From contig NC_051087.1 of NCBI RefSeq assembly GCF_901709675.1, forward strand, positions 9,140,884-9,204,883: a DNA stretch of 64,000 bases, read 5' to 3'. The DNA is from Syngnathus acus (taxonomy: Eukaryota > Chordata > Actinopteri > Syngnathiformes > Syngnathidae). Made by a program: the position numbers and the translations under genes. The stretch's first letter is position 1, and every line of letters begins with the position of its first letter. The notes beneath the pieces were generated by a model. The model was not told where the DNA came from and searched no databases. It saw only the letters and a list, made by a program, of their open reading frames with translations. Shown in pieces: positions 11,322 through 21,750 of the stretch.

Positions 11322-11376
11322 TTTCACGCCCCCGGAAAGTCGGACATAACTTTCACGCCCCCGGAAAGTCGGACAT
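11322..11376. promoter_or_regulatory. Duplicated 26-bp promoter repeat with near-kappaB cores
   Basis: TTTCACGCCCCCGGAAAGTC plus GGACAT occurs at 11322-11347 and again at 11351-11376, identical. GGAAAGTCGG matches 8 of 10 positions of the kappaB site GGAAAGTCCC. It lies 90-145 bp upstream of the TATA box of the TNF-family gene. The factor assignment is inference. Confidence 0.6.
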
Positions 11377-11465
11377 CGCGGAGGAGTGGCGGCGGCGTGA
11401 GAAATAAGGCGAGGATGGACACCCACGACTTCCGTGGTTTTTCCTTTCTCTCACCTTTTTTTTGC

Positions 11466-11473
11466 TATAAAAG
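11466..11473 (+). promoter_or_regulatory. TATA box (TATAAAAG)
   Basis: A canonical TATAAAAGG lies 123 bp upstream of the ATG at 11589, which predicts transcription start near 11496. This supports the 11589 start over the in-frame upstream ATG at 11415, which would lie outside the mRNA. Confidence 0.75.
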
Positions 11474-11588
11474 GGCCGGATCGAAGACACTCGGCTCAAT
11501 CCCGTGCACCGAGTGTAGTACAGAGCAAGCCGCCATCCTGTGGAAGTTACACGCTGCAATTAGACGACTTGTCACAACAGCCTTCATT

Positions 11589-12746
11589 ATGTGCGCATTG
11601 TTAGGACAGACACTCAAAGACACGGACATTGAGTGTCACGAGAACAGAAGACGTGATCGGGGTCGTTGTCTGGACGTGTGCATGGTCGTGTCCGTCCTTG
11701 TCCTATATGCAGCGCTCGCTGCCATGGCTGTAGTGTGTCTCCCTGTCCTGATGACGCACGGGGACTCAAAGCTGCAGCCGTATCGCTCTGCAAACGAAGA
11801 ACAAACACAGAGCCCGCCATACAAGGTACATTTTGGATTTTTTTTTCTTTTCAAATCAGACATTTGACTTAAATACTGTAGCCTGTCCTCTTTTGTCCAA
11901 GATGACTTCTTATGCCATTATTGTTTATATGTTGACAGATGCAGAACTTTGCTTTCTTGGAGGCAATCTCAAGTAAGTCTCTTTGTTTTTGGTCAAATGT
12001 ATTTGAACACCATTCATCCATTTCCTGAAGCACTTATACTAATTAGGGTTGAGTTGTATCTTACTGTGGGCGAAGCAGTGAATGAACACATCGATACAAT
12101 TTCGAGTCTTCCATGAACCTGTCATGCATGTTTTTGGAATGTGGCTGGATTGCGGGGGCACATCTATGCAGGTGCCAACTCTACACCGGAAGCAATAGAA
12201 TATTCTAGCCAATTATTTTACTGATACTTCTATACTTTAGAGTTTAAGAAAATCATTTGGCTTTCCAATTTCATGACGAATACTGGATTTCAACTCGGCA
12301 GTATGGCTGCATGCCTTATCAATGACATTTTCACTGATGATTATTGATGTCTCCTTTTTACAGGCAAGTTGGTGAACTCAACAGTTCAATGGGGTTCAGT
12401 CCACTATGGCACCGGGGAGTCTGTTGGTACCACCTTCCATTTTGACTCAAAGCAACACTCACTGAGACCACGAAAGGCGGGGATGTACTTCATCTACCTG
12501 AATCTCAACCTGACCTGCACATACAATTGCAATGCTGGCCTTCTCAGCGTAAATGTGGGGGACACGCTGAGCTGCCAAGTGAAGCTTCTAGCAGACACCC
12601 CACGACAAAGCAAGAAGTGTTGGACTGTGAGTAGGCTGAACGACGACACGTCGTTGCTCACCCAAATGAGTGTACCAGAAGAAGGATTGCAGAACTGGAA
12701 GCTGGAGCTCAATGGGTCTAATTTGGGTATTTTCCTCGTGGACTAA
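11589..12746 (+). CDS. TNF-superfamily ligand, CD70/TNFSF9-like (three exons)
   Basis: Type II membrane cytokine of 217 aa. Exons 11589-11825, 11939-11972 and 12364-12746 join in frame. Residues 1-30 are cytoplasmic and 33-58 form the transmembrane helix (CMVVSVLVLYAALAAMAVVC). A short stalk follows, then a TNF homology domain of about 125 aa with the strand block AGMYFIYLNLNL and the C-terminal GSNLGIFLVD. Two Cys pairs are possible (TCTYNC; SCQV with KKCW). Three exons and the 'GxYxxxxxxxL' strand resemble CD70/4-1BBL/OX40L. Human TNFSF9, CD70 and TNFSF14 are neighbours, and here tnfsf14 lies 3.4 kb downstream. The exact orthologue cannot be named from sequence alone. Confidence 0.85.
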
Positions 12747-13844
12747 TATCTGACATCAACTATCCCAACTAAAAAACTCAACCATGTGAAAGACTTTGCG
12801 GAGCTCACGTGGAAAAAAAAAAAAAAAAAAAAAAAAGAGACTGTTGCAATCAGGAAGCAAACATGTACTAGACACTGATTGCTTCTTTCTAATACTATAC
12901 ATATTTATTTGACAAGATGGTACTATTTATGTTGCAGGGTCAACATATATATGATGTTATAGATTGAGAACACTACATTAGTGTTAATGTGCAATTCACT
13001 TTGTCTTTGAGTTGCTGGTTCTCTTTATTTTATAAAATGGCTTCAAGGTTCTCATCTGGATTCACTTCATACCACCTTAGATAAACGGCAGTGAGGTCAC
13101 AGTCACGCTAACTGCAACGCTTACTGTAAATCATTCCTTTGGTATTAACACAATAGAAGTTATGATTTGCTATGCAAACGAAGATTACAGAGTAAATAAA
13201 ATATGTACTGAAGAGTTCCGTTTTGCTAAATAAACATAAGCTAGCAGGTATATACAGGCCTGTGTACAATCAAGTTTTAGAACCTGAATCTCTGTAAAAC
13301 TATTTCATTTGGGAACCCTCAAAAGTAGATTTAGGTGGGGGTTTTTTTGTCAACCATTCACTGCACCGCTTATCCTGTTCAGAGTTAAAGAGTGCTGGAT
13401 TCAAGCCCAGCTTTCTTGGTGCAAAAGGTCCACCAAATTGGTTGCCACTTACACTTGAACAACCATTCAGATTTACGTGTACACTGACTGAGTGGGAGCT
13501 GAATCCACAATGCGTACACCGGAGACAAGTGAATACCATCAGTGACTCCTGTCAAATAATTTCATGCACTTTGCTCGTTCACATACAAATCTGAAGAATC
13601 TAACACAAGTAAGGGAAACATATGGATGGGAACATTGCATGTACCATTGAGAGTGTAAAATACACAGATGTAGCTCTAAATTTGGGCATCTTTACAAAAA
13701 AAAGTGTAACCAAATGTACTTTATTGTTTGATGTTCAAAATGTGGACTTGACAAATGTGATGAAACAATGTAGCAAAGTCCAATGGACAAACTGCACTGT
13801 GCTGATTGTATCCATATTAACATGGAAATAATGATAATAATAAA
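12747..13844 (+). other. Probable 3' UTR of the TNF-family ligand
   Basis: A poly(A) run at 12812-12834 and scattered AU-rich pentamers (ATTTA, for example 12905-12925) would fit an unstable cytokine mRNA. Possible AATAAA signals are at about 13195 and at 13839-13844. The extent is a guess. Confidence 0.4.
13839..13844 (+). terminator. Candidate poly(A) signal AATAAA
   Basis: The distal of two AATAAA hexamers downstream of the TNF-family stop codon. Confidence 0.35.
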
Positions 13845-13859
13845 CATATATGAACTGTA

Positions 13860-15000
13860 TTTTTGTGTGTCCGTGTGTGTTCACGTACGTGAATGTGAAA
13901 AGTGGAAAATGACGTCATGAAAGTGATTGCGACAAAGTTACAAGTGGAATGTTTGAAAGTGTCAGCTAAGGGGAACGTTCCCTGTTGTTGTCTGTAGCGG
14001 GAAGTAACAGTGCATCACTTCCTGTTTATTTATTTTGAAGTGCGGTTTGGAAAAAAAAAAAAAAAAGGCTGATATCACATTGAGGTGCCGATTACAACAG
14101 AAAATTAATAGGAGTATATCCCTTGTCATTGTGACCCGTGAGCTATATTTCTTAGAAAACAAATTGCAATACTTCAGATTTCAACAATTATTTATGTTTA
14201 CTGGCATTTTAATGAGGAGCACAGGAAAATGTATTTATTTGCCTAATTACAATTAGCATGCTGGATTGAAATTTATGCCAGATCAGTTTAATATTTATGA
14301 TATAATTTTAGTTTGCATTTTAGTTCCATCACATTGAATATAAAAACATTGAGTAGTATCATTATGGCTTATTATTATTGTTATGTAGAGGTCCCCAACA
14401 CTGCAAACTGCAACCACAGTGACAATAATCAATACAATATTGTATATCTCAAACAGTTTCTTTCAACCTATTCTGATGCCGCTTTTGCATTGGATCACAT
14501 TTGCACAAAATCTTTAGACCATAACTGCTGGATGAACATAGATTTTTTTTTTTTATGAATGTATAACAATTATTATATAAAACTCTCAGTATAAAAATAC
14601 AGTTTTATGGAGGAACAGCTGATAAATTCAGAGTAGAACACTTTTTGAATTGCTTTTAGGAGATTACCACCAAGCACATACTGGCCAAGTCTCATGTTCG
14701 AAGGTGTGCATAGGAGATGCTGATGTGTTGATTTGCGGCTTACCACAGGAAATAACCCAATTACATCAAGAGTCTATCTAAACATGGTCACCCCACTCTC
14801 CCCATTGTTTCCATATCTTGCAGACTCATTTTATCAACTTTTCTTGCTGAAGTCTTGCGTGTGTCCTTTTGTACGAAAAAAGGGCTTTTGCACCTACACT
14901 TCATCGCATTTGCCGCAGAATACATCCATTCTCAAGGGCTCAGATTTGTTTGGATAAAATGAGGTAATGGTGCTAATAACCATAAGCTAATTTACATATA
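13860..15000. other. Intergenic, no feature recognised
   Basis: AT-rich, with a poly(A) tract at 14050 and a poly(T) at 14546. No exon with splice sites and protein similarity was seen. Confidence 0.5.
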
Positions 15001-15007
15001 TTAGTTA

Positions 15008-15345
15008 ATTGGAGGCAGCACGGTGGCCACACTGGTTAGTACATCTGCCTCACAGTTCAGAAGGTGCGGGTTCGATTTTACCTCCAGCCCTCCCTGTATG
15101 AACTTTGCATGTTCTCCCCGTGCCTGTGCCTGCGTGGGTTTTCCCCTGAAAATCCAGTTTCCTCCCACAACCCAAAAACATGCAGGGTAAGCTGATTGAG
15201 CACTCCCCAATTGCCCGTAGGCTTGAGTGCGAGTGGTTGTTCGTCTCTGTGTGCTCTGCGATTGGCTGGCAACCCGTCCCTGTTGGGATAGGCTCCAGCA
15301 CGCCCGCAAGCGGTACAGAAGATGGATGGATGGATGGATGGATAA
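15008..15345 (+). mobile_element. tRNA-headed SINE with L2-like body and (TGGA) tail
   Basis: The head GGCAGCACGGTGGCC, then ACTGGTTAGTACATC (box A region) and GCGGGTTCGATTTT (box B). The body contains CATGTTCTCCCCGTGCC and GGCTGGCAACC. The end CAGAAGATGGATGGATGG is the usual tail of these teleost elements. About 340 bp, close to full length. Confidence 0.85.
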
Positions 15346-15971
15346 ATGGAAATGCTTTTGGGTAGATGACATCTGAAGTCTGGTGCACGTTGTGTCTGAC
15401 CTGGAGATATTTTGACAGGCCTTTAACTTAAATTCTTGTTTCTCAGTCATTCTACCTCTACACCTGTCTCCAGGAACTAAAAATCATGTTCGACTGGCCT
15501 TAGATCAGGCAACTACGCGCTGGGTGCATGTGAAAGGGCCCATCCTCTGTATGTCAGCGTGCGCAGCATAGCTCAGGGAGAGTAACCAAATGAGGCTTGC
15601 ACTTGCTCAAAAATCAAGATGCCGCCCTTTTCATTCTGCGCCATTTTAGGAATTAGAGCCTTAATCCCTACAGATCACATATTTCAATGGTACAACATGT
15701 AAACATCCATTGCAAGACTTGAGTGATTAAACCAAAGAAGAGCAAGTGAGACGAGAGGACTCTTTTCTCATTACGCATTGCAAGAATAGCTGAGTCATCT
15801 TTGTTGCTCATCTCTCTTAGGCGTGTGTTTTACAACACATCAATAAATTTGCACCTGTAATTCTGTGGTTTGTCTACAAGTGCTTGGGGCGCTTTACTAT
15901 AGACTTTCTAACAAATATTTTCACAATTTGGGATAATGTATTCATCCCATACCGATTCAACATACAGAACT

Positions 15972-15977
15972 TTTATT
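15972..15977 (-). terminator. Poly(A) signal of tnfsf14
   Basis: AATAAA on the minus strand, about 150 nt after the stop codon. Confidence 0.5.
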
Positions 15978-16127
15978 CCTTCAACAAATAATCTAGTCTG
16001 AATATCAGATACAGTTTTATGAGATTGCAATAATTTGCAAAAGTTCTTCGAATACATTCAAACAAAAAAGGAAGAAGCTAATCATAATGACACAAGTGTG
16101 AAATTAGTCTTTTTTTGGAATATGTTT

Positions 16128-17951
16128 CTATGGAGATACCATGAAGGCTCCCATAAAGTTTTCAGTCGGTCCGGGACGCAATTTCTGTATACTATCCAAT
16201 GTGATGAAAATTCGATCTCCGGACTGCAGGTGGAAGATCCCTGCCAGGTAACTGTCCCATATATCCTCCCCACCTGATGACTTGACACTTGAAGGTTTAG
16301 GAGTCCAGCAGCGGGTCCTAGAGGAAGGAAAAAAACACAAAAAAACAAAGTGGCAGCAGAAACTGAATGCAACTGAAATGGTTGTGTACAAAGTTAGCAA
16401 CAGAGGAAGAAAACCAGATGCCTGCTAACCTCTTTGATTTCATAAGTTCGATGGATTGGTCGTATGCGGCCGTGTCTTTCATCACCTTGTGCTGGATAAG
16501 AGAACACACCTCTGCAGCATTTATCTGCACTTTGGAGTAGAGGTAGTAATAACCTTCCTTCTCCACCAACAGGCGGCCATTGTTGTAGCCCATTTGGTGG
16601 GTGATGGCGTCACCATCTTTGTCAACCCACTGCACCACATTTTTCTCCCCAACAGGATTGCTGCTGCCTGAAATAAAGTTGAGCGAGGGTTAAACCAATA
16701 TGTTCAAATAGTATATTTATTTGATTTAAGGTGCTGTATTAAGAGGATTCTTACACATCAGGTGAGCAAAGGGCTTAGGTCCCAGCAGAGTTTGAACCGG
16801 CTGAATCTCATTCGAGCCTCCTGTTTCCAAGGGTGTAACAATTGAATTGAATTACAGTCATCAATTTTGAAACTTTTCTATTGGCTGTCCAGTAAAGGTG
16901 AGTGTTATGACATTATCATGAATTTGTTAATAATATTGTCAAGAGTTGTGTCAGCTATGGGTAAAAGGGATTGGTGAGTGATTGTGTCATGAAGAATTTG
17001 AGGCATGACTTTAGTCTCAATTAATAATAATAATAATTATTATTATTACAAGATATGGGATCACTTTTGTTTATTTATTATAAACAGTCATGGTAGTAAT
17101 GCAACTGGGTTTTTTCTATCACATTATATAATTTTGTCTCTTTTTTATTTTCTGTTTCATAATAAATAATCATACTTTTGGATGCCGCTGGATCTTGGAA
17201 GGAGCCAACCTGCAAGACATAAAAGGAGCAAGAATAAACCTTGGGCAATTCAATTCAAGCGTAACATGACATTTAAATTGTTGACACATTCATTCAAACT
17301 TACCTGTTGGGCGGATATTTTGGAGTTGGACATGTTCCGACAGAGAGGATCTGATACGCAGATGGAAAATGCCTGCAAGGAAGAAAGTGAAAAGATAAGA
17401 GAAAGTCAAACAAGCAAAGATGTCACAAGTTCAAGTGCAGGAAATGTTGTTGTTGAGGTTTACAAAACAAATGAGGCCTCTGGTGTGGCAATTTGACAGA
17501 TGTCCACATATGCACATGCTGTAGGATCTTTTGTTGGAAAAAGAATGAGAAAATCACAATATCAAAACTATGATGGTGGATGTCAAACATCTGTGCCTTT
17601 ACAATACCGTGTAAGTATTGGACAACAATTAAATTTGCTGCTATCAATTTATTTGTACAAATACACTGCATGAAAGAGGAAACTGATTTTACGGAAAATA
17701 ATTACAACAGTCACTATGATGCAGACTTCGTCATGTCATGCTGGTATTACGCCTTATCATAGGCAAACTCTCTCTACACTGTGCCCTAAATTGACAATAC
17801 TACTACTATTATTACTACTACTAATAATAAAACTACTACTAATAATAATAATAATAATAAGAAGAAGAATAAAACTACTACTACTACTAATAATAATAAT
17901 AGATTTTATTTATAACACAAAATCAACCCTGAAAGCTTTAGAATACTTCTA

Positions 17952-17999
<48 letters not shown>

Positions 18000-18568
18000 T
18001 GGGGGTGAAACACTTTTATGGAGTAGTAGCATTGGAAGCTGTCGCTCTTAAATCTTGACGTCATTGGATAAATAAAGCCCAGTACTATATTCAACAAATT
18101 GAGCGGTGCAAAATACAATGCAATACATTTAATTTTGGAACGGGAGAGACCACTTGACATTTGATACAAATGGGCATGTGACTTAAAAAGTGATTGCCTA
18201 TACAAAGATAATGGATGTTTAGTTGTGACTGGGTGCGTGTGTGAAAGAGAAACAAAACAGAGACAGTTCATGACGTAAGAAAAAAAGGAAATTTCCAAAG
18301 GAGAAAAGCAGTCAAAATAGTTTCGTCTTCAGTCGGACAGACAACAAGACCAAGACAACAACCTCACCTCGGTTTTCATGTAAAGTTTATAGACAAAACA
18401 TCCTTCCACAACAAGTCCCAGCGTAGCCAGCGCCACCACCAGCAGAAGACACTTGCTTCTGGTGGGAGTCCATTGTGTTTTTTTCACGGGTCGGGGTGGG
18501 GGGAAGAAGCCGGTTTGGCTCTCCACCACAAAGACTTGGGGACGACTGGCCACGTCACCCTCTGACAT
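16128..18568 (-). CDS. tnfsf14: TNFSF14 (LIGHT), five coding exons
   Basis: Type II TNF ligand for HVEM/LTBR-type receptors. Exons: 18368-18568, 17304-17372, 16755-16820, 16430-16667, 16128-16317. Exon 1 encodes the LIGHT-typical cytoplasmic motif PQVFVVESQT and a TM helix. Exon 3 (PKPFAHLM) aligns with the start of the TNF domain in human LIGHT (PAAHLTG). Exon 4 has the strand block EGYYYLYSKVQ; exon 5 has IWDSYLAGIFHLQSGDRI and ends FMGAFMVSP, like human SYFGAFMV. Exons 2-5 tile in one frame (exon 2 read as IFHLRIRSSLSEHVQLQN). Exon 1 ends in phase 0 at its best donor while exon 2 needs phase 1, so one nucleotide or a tiny exon is unaccounted for. Confidence 0.92.
17797..17902. repeat. (ACT/AAT)n low-complexity block
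   Basis: Mixed ACT and AAT triplets in the first intron of tnfsf14. Confidence 0.85.
17949..17999. repeat. (AATC)n microsatellite
   Basis: About 12 perfect AATC units in tnfsf14 intron 1. Confidence 0.95.
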
Positions 18569-18599
18569 TTCCTCTCACCTGCTCCACCTGTGATGCAAA

Positions 18600-20558
18600 G
18601 GAGGCAAAAGGTCACGAGGCCCATCTGGGTAAGGAGGCTGCAAGCATAATTGGAAACAAGTCTAGACACAAGATATAGAAAACAGATTGATGAATAAGCA
18701 AGAAATGCCGCCAAACTAAATAGAGGCTGTGATGCAACCTGACTTCTTGGAAGCGAGTCTGAGAACAGACATTACTACATGCAAAATAATCGTTTTTTTA
18801 AATACAAAGGATGGATACCTTGGACTTACTGACGCTTTGTGTATCTTCTTAACTCAGCCAATTTCCCAAAATTGGGATTAAAAAAAACAAGAATGAAACA
18901 ACCTAAAGAATGGAGTATTAGAAAAATAAAATAAACACAAAAATGGTGATCTTTGAAAATGCCAACTTACAGCCAACACTTAGGATGAACTCTCAATACA
19001 GCCGAGTGTGTTGCCTCGCAGATATCCTGCCGACTGCCACCAATATTGCTTTCTTTAACAAGCTCATGTCAGGAGGAAATGAATATGACACAGGGAAGAA
19101 ACAACTCAAGAGCAACAGAAGACTGTGTGTGGGACACTCCCCCACAATGTTGTAGTTATCATCCCTCAGCTGACACTTCCTTTTCTCTCTTCACGTGTCT
19201 CGATTGAATTTCGCTGTTTTTGTATATTGACATCTATATTGACATCATGCATTTGTTACAACTGTATCAAAGACGACGAGTTACCTGCAACTGACCAAAT
19301 GGCTTGGATATTGATAATATTTGTAAACACAATAAGCTACATCAACAGGTGTCACAGTAACAAAGCGCTTTACAGAACATATATGGAAAGTATCACACTC
19401 AATTCTCATCAACGGAGCAGACTAATCTTAGCAACGTAAATGCATTACAAGAAGAAATGATTCAATATTGTGTAAATTGCGTGTGTTAATGTTTGAAGGT
19501 GACTAATGTGTTGCACAAGTTCTCTTGTCCTTCTTTCTTTATTGCTTGTAATTGTTCTCATGAGCTTTGTAACAACCTTAAATTACAGTAAGTCTTCCCT
19601 TGTATTAACGATGACATATCGTGGAAGCTGTGATTCGATTGACGCTACACTCATCCTCCTTGAACTCCTACACTCATCCTCCTTGAACTCCTCTTTTCAC
19701 CAAGTGTGACATACTTTAAACGCCTGAACAGCAATTTTTCTTGCTCTAGGGCGCCTCCCTCAGTTGTGAATGAATAAATTGTATTGCAATGCTGGGGTCT
19801 TAAATAGTACATAGAGAGGCTAAGAAAATGATTCATATATATATATATTTTGGAATATTAAATAAAATGCTGGAGAGGCTTAACTGGAACTACACAGCTT
19901 TTTACACCTAATCCGTTTACACCTAATCTGTTATTGTTGTAGTGAGAGGGACGTGTTAAAAATGATTTCCTCCATATGCTGAAGCCAAGGATACAGCACA
20001 CATATGCACACATTGTGTTTATTGTAGATAAAACCGAGGGAGGACAGATGGACGGTGCAGTTGAGGTGGGCTTGAATGAGTGCCGTTCAACTCAGTTATT
20101 GAGAAAGCACACGATTTGTGAAGTGTTTGTTTTGTGTCCCTAAGGTAATCGTTATAGGACAAGAATTTCTCCCAAATGTAAAAATAAAACAGTCTTTTGG
20201 AAAATGCAAACATAACCATTGGTCAGCCTCCATTTGTGCCCCCTTTTGGGAGCCTGTCACAATAGTTTTCTACTAAAATCCCATCATATTTCACAGCATC
20301 ATGGTCCCCTGTGATAAATTAGATACATATGTTTAACTCAAGATTGAGCTGTCTGTGGCTCAGTGTAAAGATTTAGCTCTTTAGACTTGGATTAGGGATC
20401 TAAAGATGGTAAATTTGAGATTTACAATGAAGCATAGAAACAGATTAATTTCCACCCTCTGGGAATAAAGGAATGTAACATTTCTTAAGACTGTGAACTA
20501 CCTTTCACAGGACTATGTGTAAAACTTTCTCAGTAGCCTGTATTAGATACACTGGCAC
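18600..20558. other. Intergenic between tnfsf14 and tmed1, no gene recognised
   Basis: Only AT-rich sequence. A short direct repeat (CACTCATCCTCCTTGAACTC) is duplicated in tandem at about 19648-19692. Confidence 0.5.
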
Positions 20559-21494
20559 CAGTGACGTGCGGTGAGGTTCATGACTGGGGAGGAACTGACG
20601 CCCCCCCAGGTAACATTTGTCCGGCACCTAACCGCGTCACATTTAATTTAATTATTTAATTTGAACTATTTTAATTAAAATCTCATATCAGCAGTCTTCA
20701 CACATAAAAACACTCAATAAAGCGCATGGAATCAAAAACTTGTTTTCGATCGGGCGTACCACTCCGTTCCGAAGTCCCGTTGTCCGAATCAAACCTTTTA
20801 ACTCCGGAGTTGCTCTTCTTTTAGTGATGACCTCCTGTTTCGATCGAAAATCCATAGTATCCATCGTTTGGATATGTAATCCTCCAATGTAAAACAAAAT
20901 GTAAAAACGGGAGAGAGAGAAAAAAAACGAAATAAATGGACGACTGCTCCTCAGCTGTTCACTGTCAATTTGAATTGGAGATCTCTTATTCTACAGGTAG
21001 GCGCAGGAAGCATCCCGGGATCACTAGCACCCCCTGCCATAAGGGGGACTTATGAACCTTTTTTTCGTAGCCTCCGTAAGGTCTCTTTTCAAAGCCGTAT
21101 TGTTCATCTTAAGAAACACGACGTTACAGACAGATAACAAAAAACACAAGATATTATATACATCAGCTTAACTACGGAAATTAGTTAATATAGCTACAGT
21201 GTTTGAACACTTAAACAGCGACATAAAGACAGAGAGCAGTTCTGTCTAACTGCATTGCCTGTCAACATAGGCAGCCGTGTGATTACGCAATCCTCAAAGG
21301 AGGCTAGACAGGAGGTTGGCTCCTCCGAGCGAATCGTCTTCGGTTTTAAAATAACGATAAAAATTCAGCGATTTTTGCTCAAAATGATACAAAACTATTG
21401 AAATGAAGAGGAAAACAACTTTAGAATAAAAACAATTGAATTTGTTTTCCCCCTTTTCATGATGGCAAGGGAGGCGTCTGACCGCACGTCCCTG
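20559..21494. mobile_element. Candidate DNA transposon remnant, 936 bp, 14-bp terminal inverted repeats
   Basis: The left end CAGTGACGTGCGGT matches the right end ACCGCACGTCCCTG inverted with one mismatch. The interior has no transposase frame, so it is non-autonomous or decayed. The start phrase is one I associate with an abundant teleost repeat. No clean target-site duplication was found. Confidence 0.6.
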
Positions 21495-21584
21495 CTTGAG
21501 AGACCTTAACGTTTTGCACTTTGGACAGATATGACACATTTAATATGGCGCACACGCTGGCGTATCCCAGCTAATGACGTGTGT

Positions 21585-21662
21585 ATTGGTTGAGCTGTAT
21601 CATGCTGCACTTTCTAATTGGCTATTTATGTCATGTGACTTGACGGTCGCTATCCAGCCAAT
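21585..21662. promoter_or_regulatory. Cluster of CCAAT boxes upstream of tmed1
   Basis: ATTGG at 21585-21589 and 21617-21621, and CCAAT at 21658-21662, all within 170 bp of the ATG. This is typical of TATA-less housekeeping promoters. Confidence 0.5.
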
Positions 21663-21750
21663 CACAGTACGAAAAAGTCTTCCGCGGAAACACCAGATCA
21701 AGGAATGTCTGAGTGTAATCTGTAACCGTGTTCTGACTAATATTCTCGGC

